Shown one piece after another: positions 46,397 through 56,973 of a DNA stretch of 64,000 bases (within the stretch, counting starts at the first letter, position 1; each line of letters starts with the position of its first letter). The notes under the pieces are model-generated. The model was not told the DNA's origin. It saw only the letters and a program-made list of their open reading frames with translations, and searched no databases. Made by a program: the position numbers and the translations under genes. This stretch comes from Siphonodentalium dalli (taxonomy: Eukaryota > Mollusca > Scaphopoda > Gadilida > Siphonodentaliidae). The stretch is from contig CP136064.1 of assembly GCA_032622095.1 (NCBI GenBank), positions 138,153,954 to 138,217,953 on the forward strand. The letters are read 5' to 3'.

Positions 46397-47431
46397 CAGG
46401 AACGTGGATAGAGGGAGGGTCTCCGTTGTGGGGGTGTCCACATTGGGAAATTCCAATTGCACCCCCCCCCCTTGAATCAGAATCAGACAAAACACCCACC
46501 CCCTTGGACCTCAGTGCTCAAGCCTAGCCTAATATGCTATATGTTCATAACCCATGGTTCTATATTCCCGGTATGAGAACATTCAAATATTTTAACCTGA
46601 AAATTTGCGTAAATCCTAACATCTAGTGGTCTAACTCCAGATAAATGCACACGGCTATGGGCAAGAGAGCAGGACACACCGGGCTGACCATGGTTGTTCG
46701 GCCCGGTGTGAGAACATTTTGAAAACTATAAAAGAAAATTGCAAACCCTAGCATCTGGACTGGCTTCAACTGAAGCTTTCCTGGTGTTGAAAATTTCAAA
46801 CCTCATACCCCCCTCAGGTTGGAATTTTCTCCAACCTGATGACCATTTCAGTCCACAAGTTTAACCAAAATTATTAGTTTTGTATTGGCCATGCACGGGG
46901 GAGGGATAACGACAAACCGGGCCGACCATGGTTCGGCCGGGTGTGGGAAAATTTTGAAATCGGAACAAGAAAATCGCAAAATCCTAGCATCTAGACTAGC
47001 CTCAATCCTTCCTAGAGTTGAAAATTTCCAACTGATGACAATTCCAAAGACTATGTTTTCCAAATGTATGACAATATTGTTTTTTAACTAGCAGTTTTTG
47101 ATGGCCACGGGGGAGGGACCAGGACACAAGCTTTCCAAGTGTAGGAAATTTCCAACCTGTCAACCCCCTGAGGTTGGAAAATTTCCAACTGATGACCATT
47201 TCAGTCCAAAACTTTGACCAAAAATAGGAAAATATGCAAATATTGGTCCAAAAACTTTTAATTCCCCAATAAATTGTTTGAAAATCAAACTACAAGAACA
47301 TTTTCAACCTATTGTTGGTGTGAAATTTCCAACTAATGTTTTGGCAGTTATGAAATTTCCAACTGTTGAAAAATTTGACAAAAGTTGGGGGGTGAGACAC
47401 CCCCAACCCCCCCCCTGTCGCCACGTCTCTG
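46397..47431. mobile_element. Complete hAT-like non-autonomous element, copy 1 (1,035 bp)
   Basis: Begins CAGGAACGTGGATAGA and ends GTCGCCACGTCTCTG, imperfect terminal inverted repeats (CAG-G/A-G/A-ACGTGG). The 8 bp before (CTACCAGA) and after (CTACCAGC) match at 7 of 8 positions, the target-site length of hAT elements. The interior has C10 and C9 runs, CTTGAATCAGAATCAGAC, CGCAAAATCCTAGCATCTAG and repeated TTTCCAACTGATGACCATTT, with no transposase. The second copy at 61097-62130 matches it end to end. It is inserted within the Cys/Glu tandem repeat. Confidence 0.9.
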
Positions 47432-48170
47432 CTACCAGCACATCACTCCACTCACAACATTCAGTAACCACGCTACCACCTTGTTCAACCACTATCTCCT
47501 CACATATCTCCTCACATATCTCCCGATCCCTCACAGCCACATCTACCAGCACACCACTCGACTAAAAACATTCATTAACCACGCTACCTCGTACCTCAAC
47601 CTCCATCTTCTCACCCTCAATCCCCACATCTACCAGCACACCGCTCGACTCACAACATTCATTAACCACGCTATCACCTTGCTCAACCACTATCTCCTCA
47701 CATGTCTCCTCGTGTATCTCCCGATCTCTCACAACCGCATCTAACAGCACACCGCTCGACTCACAACATTCATTAACCACGCTACCACCTTGTTCAACCA
47801 CTATCTCCTCACATATCTCCTCACATATCTCCCGATCCCTCACAGCCACATCTACCAGCACACCACTCGACACCATTCATTAACCATGCTACCTCGTTCC
47901 TCAACCTCCATCTTCTCACCCTCAATCCCCACATCTACCAACACACCGCTCGACTCATTAACCACGATATCACCTTACTCAACCTCTTCGCGTATCTCCT
48001 CACCCCTTGCAATCCTACTTCGATCACATATGCCTTCACCTCTCACATTACTTGTTCTCTTTACACACCGTTTCACATTCCTCAGAGCCACAATACGCTT
48101 TTCGAATTTCTTTGCAACTTGCACAACTACATTCTATGACAAACCCGCCAAAATCCTATGCAATTATGTC
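47432..48170 (-). pseudogene. Cys/Glu-rich coding-like tandem repeat, upstream part
   Basis: Minus-strand frames 47876-47562 and 47552-47304 spell 37-residue units (VAVRDREICEEICEEIVVEQ, then GGSVVNECCESSGVLVDV). The DNA period is 111 bp, with two shorter units of about 84-87 bp, all multiples of three or nearly so. On the plus strand the key word ATCTACCAGC starts at 47541, 47628, 47739 (one change), 47850 and 47933. Further upstream (to about 48170) a non-repeated Lys/Arg-rich stretch reads NVVVQVAKKFEKRIVALRN in a neighbouring frame. At least one in-frame stop (near 47973) interrupts it. Function unknown. Confidence 0.5.
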
Positions 48171-48479
48171 GTGAATTTTGAATTGACTCAACTCGGATGT
48201 AAATGGCAATAGTGTATTGTTTCTGTAACAGTTTTGTCATCGAATCTTCAAAATAAATATAATATATTCAGACTAATACCTCACACGCGTACTGTGATAC
48301 ATATAGTTGTCCTTCGTGTAACGTATTTTACGTAACAGCTGTCCTTTACATATGTCCTTTACACTGCCTATGACCTAACTTGACTCACCTTTATTGACAC
48401 TGTACTGTGTAAACATATATATTGTTGATCAGTTATGTCTTTGCTACATCGTGACACAATTCATTACTATATGGGACAA
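48171..48479. other. Spacer without recognised features
   Basis: AT-rich sequence with GTAAC words similar to those in the next repeat. No gene is visible. Confidence 0.45.
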
Positions 48480-49620
48480 TATGCTGTAACACTTTACAAG
48501 AACATGTCATTCCAATAACACTGGCTGTATGTTTGTAACAACCACTCAAGTTGTGTTCGATCGTGCACACAATGAACACACACGACTAATATAACTAACG
48601 AAAAGCATTATAATATATATTTGGTTCCTATTGTCGTAGTTCGGAAGCCTTCCCTGAAACAAAATATCGACATAACATAGACGAACATACTTAACCTAAC
48701 AACAATATCTTTCGTGTAACAATAAAGCCAAAACCTCAACGCTAGAAAACGTAATATTTTTAAAATCAGAGAACTATTGTTAGGTGAATGATACATAAAG
48801 TATTGCTCAATCATTGGCACATCATGTGATACATTTCCCGGCACACTGGAAACTTTAAGGCATCAGAAAACTCAGGCAGATCGTACACATGGCATTGGAT
48901 GTATTTAATGTAACGGACACATGCTTTCAGAAAAGCGTACATGATATCGTGAAGGAATTGGCACGCGTGATTATTGTAACTTAGCGAACTCATTATAATA
49001 CATTTTACCCCATGGCCATATTGTTTAAAAGACGTCCCCATAACGCATAATCAACCCACAACGTATCAATATCCTTACTATAACATACATATATCCCTCG
49101 TGTAACACTAATTTCCCAAATTTAACACTAGAAAGGTTACTATTATCCAAACCAGAAAAATAGTTCGAGTTGAAAGACAAACATAACCAATTAAATATTA
49201 TGTATATCGTGTGATATATTTCCGCGGCAAAGAAAAGAGAAAAAATTATTAAATGCCACAGGCATGTCCTCTGGATAACAATTGTTGTATTTACTGTAAC
49301 GGCCACTCGATTTGAGTTAGATCGTACACGGAATCATGTTGCAACCGAAGGAATAACTAATAAAAAGTAACAGTCTCGTTATAATTGATGTTTTCTCCCG
49401 GCTATCATGGTTTCATAACAATCACATGAAATGCAAAATCGACTTACCACATAAGAACATCTTGAATGTAACATAAACATATCTTTCATGTAACAAAAAT
49501 TCAAAACATCGACGCACGAAAATGATAATATTTTCCAAATCAAACACATTTTGTAATCTGAAAGAAGAACAAGACCCCAGTTACACCCTCTAGATATTTC
49601 AGCTTGGTGTTGCGTGTGTT
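48480..49620. repeat. Degenerate tandem repeat, about 385-bp period, three units
   Basis: TGTAACAACCACTC (48535), TGTAACGGACACATG (48912) and TGTAACGGCCACTCG (49297) mark equivalent points. ATATCTTTCGTGTAACA (48703), ATATCCCTCGTGTAACA (49088) and ATATCTTTCATGTAACA (49479) mark another set about 385-391 bp apart. The units are about 60-65% alike by eye. No coding potential. Confidence 0.7.
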
Positions 49621-50326
49621 CTCTGTAAATTGCAGCCTCCCCCTTTCGTTACAGTATTGGTCTCTCCTGTAACGTTTTGGCCTGTTACAACAGAGAACGT
49701 TACAGTAGCGATGTACAGACCATTCTGGTCACGGCATTCAATGAGTTCTCCCTCCAGTATGGCGAAAATAGGGAAGTATAAAATACACCACAGTGGCTTC
49801 GGAAACATGTATTTGAAATATAATTATAAATATGTTATAGCGAACAAACATGCGTTATTTAAAAGACGACTTTGAAAAGTACGAGAGGGGGTCAACCTAC
49901 CTATTATATAATTGTGTTATCGCAAGTTGTCTTTTTATTCAGACGACATGCGTTTCCGATATTATGACGTAAACAGCGTCACGGAGCACAAAATACGGAG
50001 ATTATAAATATCAGGGATACGTCATTATGTCAAGTAAATAGCACTTCGTTACATGAGAGACAATATGCTGAGGTACAAAGTTTGTGAGCAATTTTCACTT
50101 AGTTAAGTTAAATCTTGGGTGGTGTATATGTGACAGTAGTTCATATCAAGAACTAAACTAATGATATGCCAGAGGATTGTCTCGGTGGCATGTAGTTAAT
50201 ATATCGAAATTTCGATTTTAGCCTGTAAAATTTTCCTGGGGACAGGCCATTTTGGTCAACTCTGGCCATGAATGAGCCCATTACATACATATATACCCGA
50301 ACATCACGCTTATTTGTGTGTGCATG
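49621..50326. other. Spacer without recognised features
   Basis: CGTTACAGT/CTGTAACG words occur near 49649-49700 and can pair locally. No gene is visible. Confidence 0.45.
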
Positions 50327-50563
50327 TTATGACAGTGATGGAGATGCACACTGGGAACAATAATTGGGATCCGCACGTTGCATTATGCACTCATCATCCA
50401 CCGAGGACATAAATTTTGACCAAAATTGATATTGACTCTTAAAGTCTTTTGACATTTTGTGTTTTTCTTCTTCTTCCAATTGGACGATTCTGTCCTCTAA
50501 TTTCGACATTTTATCATTGAATGCCACAATTATTTCAGTCTTAAATTGACTTAAATGGGCCAA
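50327..50563 (-). CDS. Short coiled-coil frame, possible LINE ORF1 fragment
   Basis: The minus-strand frame of 78 codons opens at a TTG. It carries AHLSQFKTEIIVAFNDKMS, then KLEDRIVQLEEEEKHKMSKD, a heptad-like coiled coil, and ends in CIMQRADPNYCSQCASPSLS. Short coiled coils of this type occur in LINE ORF1 proteins, but nothing diagnostic is present. Repeat D adjoins its start. It could be chance. Confidence 0.3.
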   Translation of the reverse strand: MAHLSQFKTEIIVAFNDKMSKLEDRIVQLEEEEKHKMSKDFKSQYQFWSKFMSSVDDECIMQRADPNYCSQCASPSLS

Positions 50564-50636
50564 TATAAATGGCTATACTTGTAAATACAACCCATATACC
50601 CGTTTTAGTCCACTCCTGATTGTTTTTCTTTGGATA
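50557..50636. repeat. Interspersed repeat D, copy 2
   Basis: Matches 42984-43058 with a short insertion (ACTTGTAAA). Confidence 0.8.
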
Positions 50637-50889
50637 AACTTTTTCTTATGCCTTAATCGTCAAAGTACGTTTCAATGACACAGTAATCAGTCTATTATGA
50701 TAAAGAAATATCTAGAACTGACCATGATCAGACTTCAGGATTGGATACCAGTTTCAGTGTCGCGTGTATAGGACACCGCTTAAAGATCATGTTGTGGCCG
50801 GGGAAATACAAAGATCCGTCATCGTCACGCAAAAATATAATGAAGAGCATATATAATCTGCGAATAAATTGTGGAGGGCACTCTTCAGT

Positions 50890-51390
50890 TGAATGACGAC
50901 TAAGCGGACAGATATTTAGCGACTAATGATTGAATTTTTTGGGACTAACCGGACAGTAATTTCGAAGCGGGTACCAGCATATAAATTGGAAATTTGGAAT
51001 ACTGAGACATTCCATGACAATACTCAATATATGAATTTGTGGAAGGAGGACAGTCAGGAGGATCAGTATAATGGTTGTAGCGAAAAGTTTCCGAGATTAT
51101 TGTGACAATTTATATTTTCTTGGATATTTTGCGGAAGAAATCGTCGCGCGACGATGATTAAATTGCATTTTTCCGCGGTAGAGCACTGACAACTCATTCT
51201 AACTGATCATCGGGGGTAGAATATTAGAGACGATATATTCATTCACCTTAAACTGTTTAGAAGTGGTGTTTAAGTGTGTTTATTAGCAGCAAAAACGGTG
51301 TCAGAAAGTGTCTGCAAACTTTGACAACACACATTCCTCGCCTCTGCGACTTCCGGTTTTCGTTTGTGTCCACTGTGTCCATGCATCTAC
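50890..51390 (-). repeat. Family B repeat, copy 4
   Basis: ACGACTAAGCGGACAGATAT, GGGACTAACCGGACAGTAAT, GAAATTTGGAATACTGAGAC, TCGCGCGACGATGATTAAAT and GACTTCCGGTTTTCGTTTGT follow the order of copy 2 on the same strand. It is diverged, and the EVVDFEVEKYLST reading seen in copies 1 and 2 is not preserved beyond KPEV. Confidence 0.8.
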
Positions 51391-51676
51391 AAGTTCGAGT
51401 CTGTCGACAAGTGCTTCCACTACTTTTAATGCTTTTGGGTTATTTATATGTTTATAATTATAAGTATCCATGTTTTGGCCGCGAGCTAAATTTCATAACT
51501 AAATGGACCAAGGGCCATTCTATACATATTGTGTATATTTTGTTACACACAATTATGTAAGAACACAGAGCATGCGCATTGCGGTACTTTTAGATTCATA
51601 TCCTCTGTTGCATGACGGCCATATTGTTTGAGAATTTTTTTTTCGGAATGCAATCTACAGAGATCGTAGACAAGGA

Positions 51677-51967
51677 TTGTAAGTTCAGAATTCCGATTTG
51701 TGGGTATAGTATTAATAATATATGAGAATTTATTTGTTAAAACTTTCATGGCGATTACTGCCCTTAGACTCTTGTTATGATTGTTGTAATAATACTAATA
51801 TTATGCAATCACGCCACGACCATGGTTTGTTCATTTAAAACAAAAACTCACACAGTATAGAACAAAATACTACATACCATTGTACGCCATGAAAGTTTTA
51901 ACATATAAATCTGCATATATCTTTAATACTATACCCACAGGTAGGACTACTGAACTTACATTTCTGG
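51677..51967. repeat. Foldback repeat near a TGTGTA-rich patch
   Basis: GTAAGTTCAGAATTCCGATT (51679) and TGGGTATAGTATTAATAATA through AAAACTTTCATGGCG (51752) are mirrored by CGCCATGAAAGTTTT (51886), ATACTATACCCACA and CTGAACTTAC (51950-51959). Around it, 51530-51570 and 51970-52190 are dense in GTGTA/TACAC words. Confidence 0.7.
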
Positions 51968-52189
51968 TCTACGAACTTTGTGTGTAAGAACCTACACAAA
52001 ATGATTTTATGCACACAGTTGTGTATAAATGTGTATAAATTTACCCATCTATGTGTAAAAATTGTTACACAATTTGTGTACGAATATGAAACTACACATA
52101 TACTACAAAAATATGTTTAAGATCAAAATTGAATAATGATTGTGTAGCAGGGCTACACATTTTGTGTAGAAAACCTACACATTAGTCAT

Positions 52190-52889
52190 ATGAGTGTATT
52201 AACCGGAAGTCCTATTTTGATCATAATGACACAAAAGGGGCGTTCTATTTTAACTGAGCGACACCTATAATGGACAGGTCATAAACCATTTTATCGGAAA
52301 AAATTACCACACGCAGTTGAGACTGCCCGGAACTGGGTCGTCACGATCCATTAATAACGTTTTCAGCATATTTCGGCTATTTCGATCATAATGATACAAA
52401 ATTGGCGTCTTATTTCAACTGAGTGACATCTATAGTGGACAGGTCATAAACCAGTACACCGAAAAAGGATCACACGCAGTTGAGATTCCTGAGAGCTGGG
52501 TCATCACAGGCAACTAATCGAGTTAAACACGCGTATTGATCATATTTCGGCTATTTGGACTATAACGACACAAAGGCGACGTTCTGTTTCAACAAAATGA
52601 CACTTAGAGTGGACAGGACATAAACCATTACACCGGTAAAGGAACACACGCAGTTGAGATTCCAAGAAATTGGGTCACCACGGTCAACTAATCTCGTCAA
52701 CCATGCGTTTTTAGCATATTTCGGATATTTGGACCATAACGACACAAAGGCGGCGTTCTGTTTCAACAAAATGACACCTAGAGTGGACAGGACATAAACC
52801 ATTACACCGCAAAAGTAACACACGCAGTTCAGATTCCTAGAAATTGGGTTACCACGGTCAACTAATCTCGTCAACCATGCGTTAATCGA
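52190..52889 (+). repeat. Satellite B, block 1 (about 170-bp monomer)
   Basis: About four monomers. TTTTGATCATAATGACACAA (52212) and its variants at about 52380, 52554 and 52731 are 168-177 bp apart. Each unit also has TGGACAGGTCATAAACCA, CACACGCAGTTGAGATTCC and AACTAATC..GTCAA-type words. The same family resumes at 59091. Confidence 0.9.
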
Positions 52890-53236
52890 GAAATGTTATT
52901 TCATCTCAGCAGGCTGAAAATTATGTAAAAAATTCAAATTCATTTGACTACCCCACCCCGAACTAATTATATCTATTGCATACTACGGTAAAGGTACAAC
53001 TACATATGAGTGGTTATTAAAAGTTTGCACACCCCCCCCCCAATTACTAGTATTTAAACTATTACATATATCTACCAGTGCAAATAGTTAGATCCTTTTA
53101 TAATAAATACATAAAACTTATGATTAACCAACCCATAACTGTCTATCATCATATGTCGTAGTGATGACTGAGGAATCGATTATTAATAGTATTATTATAA
53201 TAACGAGATGGGGAGGCTGAGTGACAAGTTTCGGAT
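52890..53236. other. Spacer with a C10 run
   Basis: C10 at 53032-53041. No gene or family recognised. Confidence 0.45.
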
Positions 53237-53390
53237 GTTGATATCCAGACAGACATCCATGACAGGAATTTGTATGACGCCCACTGCAAGGAACATACAG
53301 TAGAAGCCTATGAACTGAAGCAGCTAGTATGTTCCTTGCAGTGGGTGTCAAATGGATTCTTGTTATGGATGTCTGTCTGGATATGTTGAC
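53237..53390. repeat. Foldback element, about 60-bp arms
   Basis: GATATCCAGACAGACATCCA (53240) and CCCACTGCAAGGAACATAC (53280) are mirrored by GTATGTTCCTTGCAGTGGG (53328) and TGGATGTCTGTCTGGATAT (53367), around a loop of about 30 bp. The middle of the arms has diverged. Confidence 0.85.
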
Positions 53391-54002
53391 CCGAAAAAAA
53401 GGTATCAGTTGAATCGAGATTAGGTATCACTTGACTTTTTTCCGAGAGTATCAGTTGGTTTGGGTATCACTTGTCCTGCACCCAAGCAGCTATATCATAA
53501 ATTTAACTCTGGATTGGGTAAATTGTAAATCACAGCTATGAATTCACATTCTTTAGAAATTGTCTTTTTACAGGAATACCTGGAACTTGAACTAGCTTTG
53601 AAATATCAGTATAAAATCCAAAGATAAATAAAATTTTAATAAAATGGAACTAATTACCTACAAAACAATTTCCGCAATAGTGTAACTTTTGTTGTGACAA
53701 TATGCATGGAGAGGTAATCCAGGACTTGTCACTTGCGCCCCCCCCCATCACATACACTTTCAAGGATAATGCTATAATGCTATAAATGAAACTTACCTTG
53801 ACCAGCTGTTGACCATTTTTTCACCTCAATGAAATTTGTCATATTTGTGCTGGTTCAACTTGCCTTCCAAAAATTTAACATGTTATTCTCACATTCACAA
53901 GTAAACTGGTGAATCCAAGTGGAATACCACGGTGCACATGTTTAAGTTTTAATGTTCTTTTTAGTGATTCCAGACACAATCCGCGAGGAATTAATAAATA
54001 TA
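53391..54002. other. Spacer with short GTATCA(G/C)TTG repeats
   Basis: GGTATCAGTTGAATC, GGTATCACTTGACTT, GTATCAGTTGGTTT and GGTATCACTTGTCC lie at 53400-53475. A C9 run lies at 53738-53746. No gene. Confidence 0.5.
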
Positions 54003-54061
54003 ATACTTTCTTCGATATGTCAAACCACAGGAGTTTGTCAGAATGATAGTAAATACAAAAT

Positions 54062-54105
54062 ATAAGAGATATATAGATATATATAGATATATATAGATAT
54101 ATAAG
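54062..54105. repeat. (TATAGATA)n microsatellite
   Basis: Repeated AGATATATAT units in the left arm of the foldback element. Confidence 0.9.
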
Positions 54106-54425
54106 TAATAAATAAAGAATAGGATTGCAACTAGGGGATTAGCGATTTACGTCATTTTTTTAATTTTTTGTATCACGAAAATCAGAAACATGAAAAAAAC
54201 GTTTCGCTCGTGGCGCTCTCCATATTCATTGCTATTATGACTGTTATACATCAACGTGATCGCTGTGATTTACATTTAGCATGGCATTGGCAATATCACC
54301 TTAGGTTCTCTTTATATAACCGCAACGCCAGGTTTCATTTTCGAACCGTCCGCTGATTTCGTTGACACGCATGGTCGCGTTAATTATTTACTTCCGTTGT
54401 AATTAGTTGGCGGTGTCGGGCAAAA

Positions 54426-54662
54426 ATGTACACATATAATAAAAGGGCCGAGGAATCTGTGCCGTTTGCATCATGCTGTCCGAATATTTCCGGGGCATGT
54501 AACGATGTAACATTTAAAAGATTTAGGTCGAAATATTCGGACCACTGCTGCAAACGACTTCGTCCAAGAGTGGATCAAGTTTTACAGGACACCGTACACA
54601 GCAGCGTGTCACCGAGGGCAGCCAACGCTTCGAAAATGAAACTTGCCGTTGCGGTGATTTAA
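54426..54662 (+). CDS. Short Cys-rich frame in the foldback loop
   Basis: The ATG at 54426 opens 78 codons, mostly inside the unpaired loop. Residues include ASCCPNISGACNDVTFKRFR and YSDHCCKRLRPRVDQVLQDT, ending in the right arm. No signal peptide or known fold is apparent. It may be a captured host fragment or chance. Confidence 0.2.
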   Translation: MYTYNKRAEESVPFASCCPNISGACNDVTFKRFRSKYSDHCCKRLRPRVDQVLQDTVHSSVSPRAANASKMKLAVAVI

Positions 54663-54867
54663 AGAGAAAATAGGTGATGTAGTCAATGCGAAGTTAAATT
54701 TCAGCCACATGCGGTCATATTGATGTATAATATTTATAAGAGCAATCTGTCTGAAGATCGCTACAATCGATAACTTTTTGGCTTTCCTATTTTCGAGGCA
54801 AAACATTTATAAATAAACATTTGTAGGTCAAATCACTAATCCCCTTGATTCATTCCTATACTCTTAT

Positions 54868-54930
54868 TACTATTTATTATTACTACTATTTATTATTATT
54901 TGTATATATTTATTATTATTATTATTTATT
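54868..54930. repeat. (ATT)n microsatellite
   Basis: TATTATTATT-type units in the right arm, at the place corresponding to the TATAGA run of the left arm. Confidence 0.85.
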
Positions 54931-55074
54931 ATCATTCTGACAAACTCCTGTGGTCAAACATGCGTGAAGTCATACATATCCGAAGAACAACGTCGCGGAA
55001 ACTACACACAAAATATAAATCAGTCAGCCAAGCATCTCTTGCAGGTGTCGAGGTCGTTCTTCGCACGAGATTAT

Positions 55075-55435
55075 GTTGCAGAGTTCAATAGATCATCACA
55101 ATGACGATGGGTGCGTTCATAATATTTTTCGTACAGCAAGCGCCAAAACCGACTGCTTATTCAATGATAACTTAAATTCACCCTTTCCCGTCTGGTTCAG
55201 TTTAAATAATTAACAGAACTTACTTAACAGACACTTATAATTTCTGTTGCAGAGTTCAATAGTTCATCGCAATGACGATGGGTGCGTTCATAATATTTTT
55301 CGTACAGCAAGCGCCAAAACTGACTGCTTATTCAATTTTGATAGCTGATCCGCATGATAATTTAAATTCACCCTTTCCCGTCTGGTTCAGTTTAAGTAAT
55401 TAGCAGAACTTACTTAACAGACACTTATAATTTCT
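55075..55435. repeat. Tandem duplication of about 171 bp
   Basis: GTTGCAGAGTTCAATAG at 55075 and 55246, followed by GGGTGCGTTCATAATATTTT and CACCCTTTCCCGTCTGGTTC in both units. The second unit has an 18-bp insertion (TTTGATAGCTGATCCGCA). Confidence 0.9.
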
Positions 55436-55989
55436 CTTTAATCAATCGTCCATGGACCAAAAATATAGATGGTGTTTCTATAATACGAAATTGTGTAAAC
55501 TATTATTTAAATAGTAAATTATATAAACGCACCACCCATCAAAGGCACCCATCGCTCAGCTCTATAGACACATATTAATCTTTGCACAAATCTAACATAC
55601 TTCATGAACTTGTACCATAATTTGTCCTTTTTAATACCTTTATTGTTGTTATTGCTGTTGTTATTTTGCTCTGTATCGACATACTCTGACTCTTTATATC
55701 TCAGTTCCCACCCAATTCATATTTTTTTTTCCATAAATGCTCACCCGATCAAAATGATGCCAAAGTACTTATACCATTCTTATCACTTAGCTTATAAATG
55801 GAAATTTGCCTCGTTATTCGCGCCGTGAACTTGGGAAAATCCGTGGTCACTAACATAAATAAACGTTGTTTTTAGCTTAAAATTCAATTCGAAAATTCTT
55901 TCCCCTAAACAACTTGAAATACTGCAATCAATTTCCCGAGTTCACAGTGTGAAGCTATCATAATTAATATACCCACGAAAGAAAATTCT
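55436..55989. other. Spacer without recognised features
   Basis: No gene or family recognised. A 74-codon frame at 55604-55828 is low-complexity. Confidence 0.45.
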
Positions 55990-55993
55990 TCCC

Positions 55994-56973
55994 ATGAAAA
56001 AAATGCATCTTATTTTCAGGTGCAACGTCGTGTGCAGACCGTATAGACCTAACACGGCACCAAAAGCTGACTTTGACAAGTTTGCCTCTAAATTCGACGA
56101 AATCTTGGATATAATTAAAAATCATAAGACTTATATAATCGGTGATTTCAATATCGATCTACTAAATTTCGATGCGCACAATAAAACAAACGACTTTTTA
56201 AACCCATGATAACAAAACCGACAAGAATGACCGATCACTCAGCGACCCTTATCGATCATATATACACAAATAATCTTCGAAACGAGCACTGCTCTGGTAT
56301 AGTTACATGTGATTTGTCAGATCACTTTGGGGTATTTCTCACTGACACCGAAGGTCATAACGGACATAACCGATTAAAAACCCCACATGAAATCATGCGC
56401 ACTCCCCGACGAAACTTTTCCCAAGAAAATATTAATAAATTCAACGATACTCTTAAATCGTGTAATTTCCATTCGGTTTGTGATTGTAATAATGTAGATC
56501 AAGCATACGAAAACTTTTTGGATATCTATCTGACAGCATACAACGTAGCTTTTCCGCCCATTACCCGAAACATACCCAAAAAATTCATCAAACGCGAACC
56601 ATGGATGACCACCGGATTAATAAGATCTTCACTTAAGAAACAAGAACTATATACCCGTAAACTAAGCTCGCCTTCCTCGATCCATACGAATTCCTACCTC
56701 AAATATCGACAACTATATAACAAAATTATCCGGAAAAGTAGAAGGATGTATTACTGTGAAATATTAGAAAAGAATAAGCATAGTTTAAAAGAAACATGGA
56801 AGACCCTCAAAGGTGCAATAAAACGAGACAAAAATACGGACGGATACCCGAATGTTCTACATGATAAAAACATACAGTTTACAAATCCTGATACTATCGC
56901 TGAAAAATTTAATGACTATTTTTCCAATATAGGTCAAAAACCACAGAACTTATTGAAAATCACACAGATGTAA
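55994..56973 (+). pseudogene. LINE endonuclease rear part and linker
   Basis: 55994-56209 reads CRPYRPNTAPKADFDKFASK and YIIGDFNIDLLNFDAH, the GDFN motif of APE-type nucleases, to a stop. 56206-56973 continues with MITKPTRMTDHSATLIDHIY, IVTCDLSDHFGVFLTD (the SDH motif intact), EPWMTTGLIRSSLKKQELY and ETWKTLKGAIKRDKN. The first half of the nuclease is missing. A frameshift lies near 56207 and another near 56940. Confidence 0.85.

Larger units (their letters stand above)
54003..54998. mobile_element. 1-kb foldback element with arms of about 350 bp
   Basis: The left arm 54003-54349 and right arm 54628-54998 are inverted. CCACAGGAGTTTGTCAGAAT (54026) faces ATTCTGACAAACTCCTGTGG (54933-54952). AGGGGATTAGCGATTT faces AAATCACTAATCCCC (54829-54843). 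TTATACATCAACGTGATCGC faces its counterpart near 54710. GTTTCATTTTCGAA faces TTCGAAAATGAAAC. The two arms have grown different microsatellites at equivalent places (TATAGA at 54062-54105, ATT at 54868-54930). The loop (54350-54627) contains a short Cys-rich frame. Confidence 0.85.

Noticed and set aside
46013-46411. Plus-strand frames of 72-132 codons in the Cys/Glu repeat region
   Set aside because: They are the complement of the minus-strand repeat. The minus strand gives the consistent repeating peptide.
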